Source: Zygnema cylindricum (lineage: Eukaryota > Streptophyta > Zygnematophyceae > Zygnematales > Zygnemataceae). Taken from it: a stretch of DNA of 42,081 nt. Positions 1 through 9,673 of the stretch are shown here, piece by piece. The stretch spans positions 64,001-106,081 of the forward strand of contig JBBHKE010002673.1 of NCBI GenBank assembly GCA_037447655.1. Reading direction: 5' to 3'. The notes under the pieces were generated by a model. It worked only from the letters and a program-made list of their open reading frames with translations. It searched no databases and was not told where the DNA came from. Position numbers and translations under genes: made by a program. Position 1 is the stretch's first letter. Every line of letters starts with the position of its first letter.

Positions 1-1109
1 GAAGAGAGGAAGAAAGAGAAAGATAAACCTTATCGGAACTTTGGTGGAAAGAGAGGAAGAGGAGCTTAAAAAACAAGAGTTTGCTTCTTTCGCAAGGAAC
101 CGAATCACTATATGGCGGAATGCCCTTAGCTAGAAGAAATTAGAACTTGGAATGTGAATAAGGACGAAGAAGGGGAAGAGGAGAAACATGATGATGAATG
201 TAAAGAGCTTCTCCACATCGGTAGTATGGGGAAGAGAGAAAAGCACACAGAAAGGTAGTATCGGGAAGAGAGAAAAGCACAAATAAATTCCACGAAAATA
301 ACAGTGTGCTTTTGGAGGTATAAGTGAAGTGAAGAGAAAAGAGGTACTTGAGGGAGTGAAATATGATGAGGATGTCAAGGAGTGTAGAGTAAATAACTTA
401 AAAATGAGAAAGTCAGATCAAGAATTAGAATTGGAAGAAGAAAAAAGTCAAAACATTGAGGATATTTTAATAGATATTCCGGAGACAGAAAAACAGGTCA
501 AAAAATGGGACTACATTGTTTTCTGAGAAAAGGAGAAAAGTAAATCTAGGAGGAGCTTCAAAGGATCGGGGAGAAAAGGAAAATTAAATGGAAGGTTTAG
601 GGGAGGAGAAATATTTTTTGGAAATCAAAATGAAAAGTGATAGTGAAAAGACTCATATAGACTTGAAAAGGGGAAGTGGGGAAAAATAAAAAAATGGGGT
701 AATTATCATAGATAATCGTTTAACTGGGGAAGATGCAAAATTTATGAGAACCTTAGTAGGGATTAGTGGTTTTTAGATAAATTTGGGGGAGGGTGGATTT
801 GACATCAATCTTTGGTGTGATGTCACTTATGAAGATGTACGTGTAAAAGGGTTAGCATCTGGGTATGTGTTGCAGATTGGGAATGGGGCTGGCTGTTGGA
901 ACTACTAGCGGGAAATTGGATTTTGCTCATATGAAAAAGGGATGAGGTGGATAAAATCCTTGTTCTAAGATCTCAGATTTATGAAAAGTGGCATGCAAAA
1001 TAAAATGTATGATCAACAAGGTGCAATGTTTATTTCAGCTCATCTAATAGACTTCTTTAAACACAAACACTATTCACTTATAGTTTTATGAGGGGGAAAG
1101 GAAAAGTAA

Positions 1110-1129
<20 letters not shown>
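1..1129 (+). pseudogene. Element E gag-pol remnant
   Basis: Broken Copia polyprotein. Similarity to the element B polyprotein jumps from the gag zinc knuckle and linker to an integrase/RT linker fragment and then to the RT end and RNase H, so large internal deletions are visible. The knuckle has lost its first cysteine spacing, and the RNase H part has in-frame stops (for example after GCWNY). The final 60 bases of the coding region lie at 2030-2080, beyond the inserted LTR. It cannot make a functional protein. Confidence 0.75.

Positions 1130-1144
<15 letters not shown>
1109..1144. repeat. (TA)n(TG)n microsatellite
   Basis: A run of about 12 TA units is followed directly by about six TG units, at the left edge of solo LTR F. 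The TG run lies between the target-duplication copy ATATG (1130-1134) and the first LTR base predicted by alignment (1145), so it probably expanded after insertion. Confidence 0.85.
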
Positions 1145-1146
<2 letters not shown>

Positions 1147-2026
1147 AAATACTGTGGTCTCCATTGACCCACAAAATGAGCAACCTATGTAAAGCCTCTA
1201 GGATAATTTTTCCCTTTCCACTTTCCCACTGAATAAGTGGCGCTCAGGCACACAAATATTTCAACCACCCTCACCCCTATGAGGACAAGACTCCCTTGAG
1301 TCAAACGCAAAAAGAATCACTGAATTTGCTCGCATGAACAGTAAGTTATGGCTGGTCAATGAGGACCTTTATAGTTACAAGCTCTCTTAGAGAGAGATAC
1401 CTAAATATCACTAAGTCTTGGTCTGCCTACTCACGACTTCTTACTACTAAACCCTAGTTCAATACGAACACTATATAGTACAAGAAGGTACAATGGGCGA
1501 TGTACTTATTGTACGTCCATTGTATGACATGATCTTCAAGGTGACACCTCTCAAATTGGGAGCCATGGTTCCTCCTCCCATCTTCTCCAGTATCAAATAA
1601 TGCGGCGCCACATGGCACCGCGTGACGCAATCTCCAAATGCCGCATAAATCTCACTTTAGGTGGCGGCTACAATATTGGCCGTCCGATCAAAACATATTT
1701 CACACTGTTTAGATTCGCGTACGTGCATGAATTGTTCCTGTTCGTTTGTTTGGTGTAAATTAGCCGTCGCGTTAATATTTATATATCTTTAAAATCCGTC
1801 TTATATATCGTTTCGTTGCTGCCTTAGTAGATAAGGCTAACAATAGTGAACCACACACCCAGGTTCAAATCTGGATGTTGGCAACATTTTGGTAAAATAT
1901 CCTCTACTTCAAAATTTGTCACTTTCTAAATATGGCGGCAGCCATGGCGTGCCTTTGATCCTCACTCTCTCTCTTTAAAGTATAACTAAAAAAGAGAAGT
2001 GAACTATTAATTACCTCTTTTCAACA
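1135..2026 (-). repeat. Solo LTR F inserted in element E
   Basis: A single LTR on the - strand, about 880-890 bases, related to but diverged from the LTRs of element A. In + orientation its left part reads CTCCATTGACCCACA and its right end TTTTCAACA, as in A. It is flanked by ATATG at 1130-1134 and 2027-2031, a 5-base target duplication. No internal coding region lies between the repeats, so it is a solo LTR left by LTR-LTR recombination. It carries the family features: an ATG 20 bases inside the gag-proximal end (+ 1162-1164), a GTAC cluster at about 1475-1525 and a tRNA-like B box (1862-1872). Confidence 0.8.
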
Positions 2027-2078
2027 ATATGTTTGTTTTTTTTTGTTGTTTTTGTGAGCTGAAAAAAATTAGACTAGA

Positions 2079-2906
2079 AAATAAGGGGAGTGTTAAAACG
2101 GGTGTATTTTCTAGTGATGTATTTGTCAACTGTATGTCACATCGTCGTCTAAGTTCCTCAATACTTGTCGTAGTTATTGAAAAAACAGAGATAGTGACAG
2201 AGATAGCCATGGTGCTTAAACTCACAGATGAAAAACAAACATGTGCCTTCAATATAAAAATATTTGTGACGCAAACTGGGATTGATTCTGGTCCCTACGC
2301 AATCACCGATGATTTAATAGAAGTCTGCGTTATCCGGTAGGTCTTAATGAAGCGTTACGTATATGGGGTACAACATCTATTTAAACTTGGACAAACGTGA
2401 TATATTTTAGTTACACGGACAAATTGAACATAGATATGGAGCGGACCGCACGAAATCCAAACCGCGCGGAATTTACGAAACGACATTTCATTTCGACGGA
2501 CGAAATCAATTGTCAATCTCAGATTCAACAGCTCACAGTGGAGCCGATGTACCGGAATAGGCATTTGGCAGTTTGCGGAGCTAATGTCAGCGGGTGACAC
2601 GTGGCAAGCCATGAGTGGACCACATATATTAAAGGAGGAGCAACTACGGCTCAAGAACTGACGGGCGTCAGCGGGACGACCATGTTGTAACATGGCCGTA
2701 CAAAAAGAACAGCGACAAGTGTACCTTCTTTTACCTTACACTCTTCTGATAGGTGAGGTACACTAGTAGTAGCAGGTTTAGAGAAGGAGTTTAATACTTA
2801 GACTTTTACAAGCACCTCTCTTTGAGAGCTATTTATATGCCATCTTTGGTCAGCCATAACTTCATGCTCAAGGAGTAAATTCAGTGATTCTTTTTGCTGC
2901 AGACTT
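2079..2906 (+). repeat. Element E polypurine tract and truncated 3' LTR
   Basis: GACTAGAAAATAAGGGGAG, spanning the stop codon and polypurine tract, is shared exactly with element B and is followed by TGTTAAAAC at 2091 as the LTR start. The LTR can be followed to about 2906, where TTCAGTGATTCTTTTTGCTG matches the distal part of the B LTR. Element A begins there. The last 150-170 bases of this LTR should reappear beyond A but are not seen after 16227. Confidence 0.75.
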
Positions 2907-3954
2907 TGCAATTCTGCGTCCTCCATTGGTCTACAAAATACAGCAAGCCTCTAGATAGTTATTAACTAACCCTCTTTCAATGGAAACCAGTGCTACCTTA
3001 GTAGAGAAGAAAACAATGTGACTGCACCCCTGTGCATTCTGGACTCCGCTGAGTCCGTAGAAAAAGAAATCTGTGAAAACGCCCAACCTGGCGATAAGTT
3101 ATAGGGTGGCAAAGATGCCAATTGATACAAAGTCTCTAAGAGAGAGAGGACTATCAACCTGATTTTTCCTAAGTCCTAGTTTTTCCTGCTTCTCTCTCAC
3201 AAACCTTATCTACTGCCTGTACAAACCAATCAAAACACAGTACAGTACCAAAAAGTACTATTGCCGATGTACTTTCTGTACGACCTTTGTACGACAAGGC
3301 CATTAGGCGGACGCGTGTCAATTTTCCACTCGTCCGTACGTTCCTCGGAATTCTCGCGACCGAATGTCATCTCTCCACGTGGCTCCAGGTCATGCCACTT
3401 CACTAAATGCCAAAGTGACCATTCCAAGATTTCGGCGATGATGTGCGCCGTTAGATTTGACGCGAAATGTAATCTCAGCCGTAATAAATACTTGCGCGAT
3501 ATTTGTTTCGCTATCAAAACAAAATGCGCGATATCCGTTTCAAATTAGTATTGTACTTCGTACTTTGTAAAACTGTATCTATGCATGCCGTATAGGTTTT
3601 CAGTTAAATGATTTTTATATACTACAATGGTTTAAATAACAATGAAACCCTATATCTCCTAGCGAACTTCTACGACAAACTGGTTAGAGCTAACGGCTAC
3701 GCCGCGCTCTGCCGGTTAGGGGTTTGAGTCCTGCCGGACTCAACCTTTTGTTGAGAGTGACTTAAGTCACTCTTTAGTCCTTCCTATGGAGCTGAGGCAG
3801 CCAAGGCTCCATCGCTCTCTCTCTCTTTCAGTGACTACAACAAGTATGGGGGGCAAGAGAGAAGAGATGGAGGTAGGCTGCCTACATTTTTTTTATATGT
3901 TTTCCGCTAGTTAATTTAGACCTACAAAATACAATAAAACTACTTATTTCAACA
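2907..3954 (-). repeat. Element A 3' LTR
   Basis: 1,048 bases, in + orientation beginning TGCAATTCTGCG and ending TTATTTCAACA (so TG...CA on either strand). It matches 14513-15502 along nearly all its length. Seven GTAC tetramers lie between 3219 and 3292. A tRNA-like segment at 3680-3740 is antisense to the element, followed by a perfect 20-base palindrome (3754-3773, half AGAGTGACTT). The microsatellite-like CTCTCTCTCT at 3819 lies nearby. Confidence 0.88.
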
Positions 3955-3967
3955 CTCCCGTTATTTT

Positions 3968-6900
3968 CTAGTCTAACTTTAACTTCAGTTTTAATCCATA
4001 CTTTTCTCTGCAATATTTTAACTTTGGAGAGGGCACAGGTTTGGTCATCATGTCAGCCACCATTTCCTCATCAGATTTATATACAAGATTCACTATTCTA
4101 TTCTTATCTTTTTCTCTTACAAAACTTAATCTTATGTCCATATGTTTAGCCTTAAAATGATGTTTTGGATTGGCTACAATTGCTATGGCCGCTTGATTAT
4201 CACAAAACACTTCATGCACTCACTCTTTCATATACCCCAGGTCTTGCAACAATGACTTCACCCACATTAGTTCTTTTACAGCAAAACAAGACGCTATATA
4301 CCCAGCCTCCATAGTAGACTGAGGAACCACCTTTTGTTGCTTACTGCTCCAACAGCAAGCCCCTTCCCCAACATACAACACATACCCAGAAGTGCATCTT
4401 CTCATAGGTGCATCCCCATAACTGGCAGCACTCCAAGTAGTGATGTTAGTGTGCCCCCCTCCCAAATGCAACCATAACTCCCTGGTTCCTACCAGATATC
4501 TCATGACTCTCTTGGTTGCCTACCAGTCTCTCTTCCTAGGATCATTAAGACTCTTACTGAGTACTCCAACTGCTGCCGCTATGTCCGGCCTGGTATAATT
4601 CATAAAATAATTAAACTTCCTACGACCTGTCTATAAGGGATAGACTTCATAAACTCTCTCTCATCTGGACTCGTCTGATCATCTAAGATCATCACTCCTC
4701 CTTCTACACTCCCATCACTCACTATTTTCAAGTCTATGGGAGTGGTACAACTGTTAGTATTTTCTATCTGGAATTTCTCAAGCATATTACATATTGCTTC
4801 TTTCTGAGTAAGTCTGATAATCTTCTTCCCCCTATCTCTCTCCATTTGAATCCCCAAGATATATCTTGCCTCCCGTAAATCCTTCATATCAAATCTGCTT
4901 CTAAGATCTTTCTTTAACTTCTTGATCTTTTCCAAAGATTTACTCAACACAAGCAAATCATCCACATAAATTGCAATAAAAATGACACCATTCTCATCTT
5001 CAAACTTATAGATAGAATGGTCAGAGCTGATACGGATATATCCCAGACCAGTAAGAAACTCATCTAGTTTCTTATTCCACTGTCGGGGAGCCTGCTTCAG
5101 TCCATATAAGGACTTTATGAGCCTGCAGACTTTGCTCTCTTCTCCTTCTTCCACAAACCCCTCGGGTTGTCTCATGAAAATTTCTTCCTCTTACTCACCA
5201 TTAAGAAAAGCAGTCTTAATGTCCATCTGGTGTATTTCCGTGTTTTCCGCTGCTGCAAGACTGAGGAGAATCCTTACTCATGGGAACCGAACAAGTGGAG
5301 CAAAGGTCTCCTCACAGTTAATCCCCTCCTTTTAGGTGAACCCCTTCGCCAGCAATCGAGCCTTATATCTCTCAATGGTATTATCTGGGTTCAATTTTAG
5401 TTTAAATACCCATTTACACCCAATAGGTTTTCTGTCTGGAGGACAATCCGCTAGTTCCCAAGTATTTGCTTCCATGATAAAAGCCATCTCATCATTTATG
5501 GCTCTAATCCATCTTTCTTTCTCATGACTATTCATTGCCTCCGAGTAAGACTGAGGCTCATCAGGGTGAGATAGCTTAGTTACCTTATGAGCGACTTGTT
5601 TTTCCTGTAATCTCTTGCTGCTCCTCCTTCTTCCCTCAAACTGCGAAGCTGGAATGGATGGAAATCTTGGATTTTTTCTCACTGTCTTATCGGCTCCCCT
5701 ATCCATGGAAACCGGTCCTGGTCCCGCTTCTTTTATCTCCTCGAAGTCCATAGGAGTATGTGAGGTTTTCGGTGAGTCTTCTGTATCTCGGATCTCCTTT
5801 GAATCTGCAATCACGGATTCACTCATGTCCCTTTTGGGAACGACCAAGTTCTCCTCACTTTCGGACTCAAATCTGATTCTTATCTTCTTTGTATATTTGA
5901 AGGGGTCAAATGACTTCCTTTCATCCATGACAACTAAGTGTTTAACGTGAATGATATCTTTCTTTGTTAAGTCATAGACTCTATATCCCTTAACATCCTC
6001 ATGATATCCCACAAAGTATCCAAGTTTTCCCTTAACATCTAGTTTCCAGTTTTTCCTATCTGTGTCAATACTGTAAACTTGGCTACCAAATACTTTAAGG
6101 TGTGAGATATCTGGTTTCCTTCCAACCCATCTCTCATAAGGTGTCACTCCCTTTACAGCTGTGGTAAGGACTCTATTCTTAATGTAGTTGGCACAGTTCA
6201 TTGCTTCTGCCCAAAATCTATTTCCTATTTTCTTGTCTGCCAACATACTGCATGCACTATCTCCTAGTGTTCGATTCAACCTCTCAAGTACCCCATTTTG
6301 TTCTGGGTTATATGGTACAGTTTTCTGGTGCTGCACTCCCTCATCTCTCAGATATTCCTCAAACTGGTTAGAGGTATATTCCCCTCCATTATCACTCTTT
6401 ATCCTCTAAATGGGGGTTTCATGCAACTTCTCACTCCAAGCTTTATATTCTTTGAAGTAAGTTGATGCTTCAGACTTTGTTTTCAGAAAGTAGACTCTAG
6501 AGTATCTAGACCAGTCATCGGTTATTGTCATCATAAACCTCTTTCCTCCAACCGAAGGTACTTTTGCAGGACCCCAAATATCTATGTGGACCACATCTAA
6601 CACTTTCTCACCTCTATATGTGGCGGCTTTGGGAAAGGGAAGTCTGTGAGCCTTACTTTGAGCACAACCACTACAATCATCCATCATTTCATTATCCCCA
6701 AACTGAATGCCTTCTACTACCCCAAGCTTTTTCATTTCCCTCAACCTATCAAAATGCACATGCCCCAACCGCTTATGCAAAATCATCATCTAAGGAACAC
6801 CAACATAGTAAGCATTCTTCTTTGCATTACTCAGGTTAAGCCTAAACATTCCTTGACTACCATTATCTGCCGTGAAGTAAACTTCATCCCCATACTTAGA

Positions 6901-7609
6901 TGTAAAGACTCCCTTTCTAGTGAAGGTATCAAACTCTTTGTCATCTACTTGTGGAGCTTCCCGAATTTCTCCAAGGGCACACTTCTGTCTCCGAGGGGTC
7001 TCCTTCTCCTCCAGACTCTCGTCAAGAAGAAGCTCCCCATCCTCCTCAGAGGACTCATTCTTGGTTTCTCCTGTCACTTTTGTAACCACAAGCGTCTTTT
7101 TCTTCCTTCCGAAAGAACCCCCTCCACGGTTCTCTTGGAGCCTCAGCTCAGACAGCTTGACACAATCTGCGATGAAGTGTCCAAGCTTTTTGCAGAAATG
7201 ACAAAGACCCTTTGGGGGCCTCAGTCCCCTAGAATGATCTCTTTCCCCTCTGTAAGGTTACTTCGGGTCCTTCCCCCATCGGTCCCCTCCTGCTGCTAGA
7301 GCTTGAATGCTCTTTCCTCCTCTCCTAATCTCCATTGTGTTTTCCTACACAAGTATCATCCAAACCACTGTGTTCCATTTCCATGAACTATCAGGCAATT
7401 CTTGTACTCGCTACACTATGTTCTCAAACTCATTTGGTAACTTCGTGATGAGTGTGTTAACTTTCATATTCATTGTACCTGTCCACCCGACACTTTCCAT
7501 CTCCATATACAATTAAGAAAGATCGTTACAGTAATCTAACATCTTTCCTCCTTTGTAAGTGTAACTCACTAGCTTTTGCTCAACAACTTGTAGCTCCTGA
7601 ATAGTTCCA
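3968..7609 (-). pseudogene. Element A gag (3' part)-pol, broken and lacking protease
   Basis: Reading on -, 7609-7140 is the decayed C-terminal gag. 7089-6790 is the gag/pol linker fused directly to the pre-integrase region. 6789-6406 is the integrase N-terminus (HKRLGH and CSGCAQ zinc ligands) and first catalytic Asp. 6336-5332 is the integrase core end, linker and RT start (GCKWVFKLKLNPDNT). 5175-4600 is RT with YVDD near 4960. 4504-3968 is RNase H ending KLKLD. Breaks lie near 6400, 5330-5180 and 4600-4500, and some former tryptophan or serine codons are altered. The protease block present in element B (about 70 residues including its Ser-Gly-Ala motif) is absent: the linker ending EAPQ continues straight into DDKEF. 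It is non-functional. Confidence 0.85.
7605..7609. repeat. Target-site duplication of element B (left copy)
   Basis: TTCCA immediately before the TG of the B 5' LTR. The identical TTCCA follows the CA of the 3' LTR at 14061-14065. A 5-base duplication is typical of LTR retrotransposon integrases. Confidence 0.95.
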
Positions 7610-8658
7610 TGTAGAAACTAATGGTTTTATTAGTATTTTCTAGGTCTGAAAAGAAATATAGAAGTCGAGGCAGTCTATCTCTAACTTCTCTCTCCAACTC
7701 TCAAACTTGTCGCAGTCACTGAGAAATTGGAGAGGAAGCTAGAGCCATGGCTACCTTGGCTATCCTGAGGTTTACGGGAATTTTATATTAGGGTTTATAT
7801 ATTTAATTAAAATGTATGTGCCGGCGGCAGGATTTGATCCTTGTACCTACCGGCCGGCAGACACGAAGTAGCCGGTAGCCTTAGCCGTTTCATCTAGCGG
7901 TAGTGTTACCTAGCATATAGTTTGATAATTATTTACATATGTATACAAGCGATAAACCATTTAACTGAAATTAATTACGGGATACATAGATCCAGTAATA
8001 TATAATGTACGACTTACGGTACGGACAAAAATTAGTACCGCGCATTTGTTTCGTAAATGAAACAAATACCGCGCATGTATTTATTACGGCTACGATTAAA
8101 GCCGAATTTAATCAAACGGCCGGGATTAGCGCCGAGATCGCGGAGGAAGATTTCGGCGGTTTGTGGCCATCGCCACATCGGATGACGCGTGGCAAAATTC
8201 CGTTGGATTGTGGAAACTCCGGAGATTATGGCACCGAATCCGGATTTGACATGTGTCGACATTTTGGCCATGTCGTACAATGTCCGTACATAAAGTACAC
8301 CGGCAGCTGTACTTTTGCGTACGGAACTCAATTCTGATTGGTTCCGTACATCAGTAGATAGAGTTTGTGAGAGAGATAGGACTTAGAAAAATTAGAAGAT
8401 ATGACCCCCTCTCCCAGAGAGCTTCTGTACAAAAGGTCAACTTTGACCCTCCATAACTTACTACTCAGGGGAGCAAATTCAGAGATTCTTTTTGCTATCG
8501 ACTCAGGGGAGTCTTGTCTTCACAGGGGTGAAGTTGGTCAGAGTTTTTGTCTGCCAGGGTGGCAGTTATTTTTGCTTAAACACAAAGGGGTCAGGATGAT
8601 CCTAGAGGCTTCTTGGAAGCTGTCCACTCTGAGGACTTATGGAGGTCTCAGAGTTTCA
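7610..8658 (+). repeat. Element B 5' LTR
   Basis: Starts TGTAGAAACTAATGG and ends CAGAGTTTCA. It differs from the 3' LTR at about nine sites (for example CTACCGG versus CTGCCGG near 7848). Six GTAC tetramers occur between 8275 and 8349. A tRNA-like module lies at 7815-7910, antisense to the element, with GGATCAAATCC as its B box on -. The last 20 bases carry the first ATG of the gag reading frame (8639). Confidence 0.95.
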
Positions 8659-9673
8659 GGTTATGGGCCCACCCTCTAGGGTACCAATCTTTAATGGAAC
8701 TGACTTCATATACTGGGAAAGTATGATGATAGGAGCTCTATGCGAAAAAAGGTTTTGGGGGATAGTGAGTGGACGATTGGGGCGTCCATCAAGTCTTGGA
8801 ATTCCTCCAGGGTTTAAAGGAAGCAGATTCACCAGGAAAGAGGATTCATCTTCAACGGAGGAAACAAAGGAAGGAGAGGTGGTGGACAAAGGAAAGGAGA
8901 AGGAGGCGACCACACCAATAGCAACTGGTTTAGCATTCATGTCACCTATTCCGAGGAACGAGGAGAATGATACTGAAACCTGGGACTTCAACAATATGGC
9001 GGCAAAGCACTTCATCCTACGCCATCTCACTCAAGGACTTGCATGTCCTCATTTGCAGGTAGAGAGGGCATCCGATCTTTGGATGGCTCTCATAGAGATG
9101 TACCGAAGTGGTACGATTCAGCAACAACAGTTGGCTGATCAGAAAGTTAAGGAGTATGTATACAAAGGGGGAAATATGTTGGATTTTTGCAATGAGCTTG
9201 CTACACTCTTCATGGAGCTAGAGAGTGCGGGTAAAGTTTTTAGTGAAAAACAAAAAGTTAACTGTTTACTAATGAAGTTACCTGATGAGTTCGAGAACAT
9301 AGTCAACCGTGTGCAGGACTTGCCGGACTCAAGGTGGATATGGAACTCAGTGGTAGGGATGATTCTCGTTCGAGAGAATACGATTGAGATCCGAAGGGGA
9401 GGAAAGAGTGGCCAAGCCTTGGCAACAGCGACCGATTGGAGGAACAAGGATTCCCGGAAACCAGTCGGAAACTATGGGGGTAGGGAGCAGAAAAAACAGG
9501 TTGGCGAGTTCGAACCAAGGGCTCCCAAAGGTTTATGTCATTTTTGTAAGAAACCGGGGCACTATATGGCAGAGTGCACCAAGCTAACCGAGCTTCGGTT
9601 AAAGGAGGGGCAGACCGGTGGTACCCCGAGAGGAAAGAAAAAGGCCCTTGTCACACAGGTACTTGAGGCGTAA
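8639..9673 (+). CDS. gag: Element B Gag (capsid/nucleocapsid) reading frame
   Basis: 344 codons ending at TAA 9671-9673. Gag packages the element RNA into cytoplasmic virus-like particles. The central part (about residues 115-225: HFILRHLTQGLACPHL, LWMALIEMY, YVYKGGNMLDF, LLMKLPDEF) is the Copia gag domain. A CCHC zinc knuckle, CHFCKKPGHYMAEC, lies near residue 300. The frame opens at an ATG inside the LTR (8639), or alternatively at the ATG within the primer-binding site (8663), and both are in frame. The same arrangement in element A (ATG the same 20 bases inside the LTR) favours the upstream start or at least conserved readability. A short acidic linker follows and continues beyond the stop in the same frame. 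Confidence 0.88.
   Translation: MEVSEFQVMGPPSRVPIFNGTDFIYWESMMIGALCEKRFWGIVSGRLGRPSSLGIPPGFKGSRFTRKEDSSSTEETKEGEVVDKGKEKEATTPIATGLAFMSPIPRNEENDTETWDFNNMAAKHFILRHLTQGLACPHLQVERASDLWMALIEMYRSGTIQQQQLADQKVKEYVYKGGNMLDFCNELATLFMELESAGKVFSEKQKVNCLLMKLPDEFENIVNRVQDLPDSRWIWNSVVGMILVRENTIEIRRGGKSGQALATATDWRNKDSRKPVGNYGGREQKKQVGEFEPRAPKGLCHFCKKPGHYMAECTKLTELRLKEGQTGGTPRGKKKALVTQVLEA
8659..8673 (+). other. Element B primer-binding site for an initiator tRNA-Met anticodon-arm fragment
   Basis: GGTTATGGGCCCACC directly abuts the LTR end (CA at 8657-8658). From memory of plant initiator tRNA-Met, the anticodon arm reads GGUGGGCCCAUAACC, which is the exact complement. The usual plant Copia site, complementary to the 3' end of the same tRNA (TGGTATCAGAGC), is absent. 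Use of an internal (half) tRNA-iMet fragment is known from Drosophila copia and yeast Ty5. The ATG in the middle (8663-8665) pairs with the CAU anticodon and is in frame with gag. Confidence 0.85.

Larger units (their letters stand above)
1..2906 (+). mobile_element. Element E: old, degenerate Copia retrotransposon (3' part)
   Basis: This is the oldest layer of the nest. Readable fragments, all collinear with element B, are a gag zinc knuckle near 90-125 (remnant ending HYMAEC), the gag/protease linker near 275-330, a piece of the integrase/RT linker near 355-400, the end of RT near 730-770 and RNase H near 785-1090 (SGYVL, GAGCW, QQGA). Protease, most of integrase and most of RT are missing between these blocks, and stops and frameshifts occur throughout. 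The 3' end of the coding region, a polypurine tract (2079-2090) and the 3' LTR (from 2091) follow after the inserted solo LTR F. The LTR is cut at 2906 by element A. The 5' end lies outside the window. Confidence 0.8.

Noticed and set aside
1109-1144. Origin or matrix-attachment signal
   Set aside because: A simple TA/TG microsatellite next to an LTR insertion explains it.
8005-8337. 110-codon open frame inside the B LTR, with related frames in the A and G LTRs
   Set aside because: The opposite strand is equally open over the same bases, and most differences between the two A LTR versions change the residue. It lies in presumed U3, and no protein family is recognisable. Shared ancestry of the LTRs explains the resemblance.
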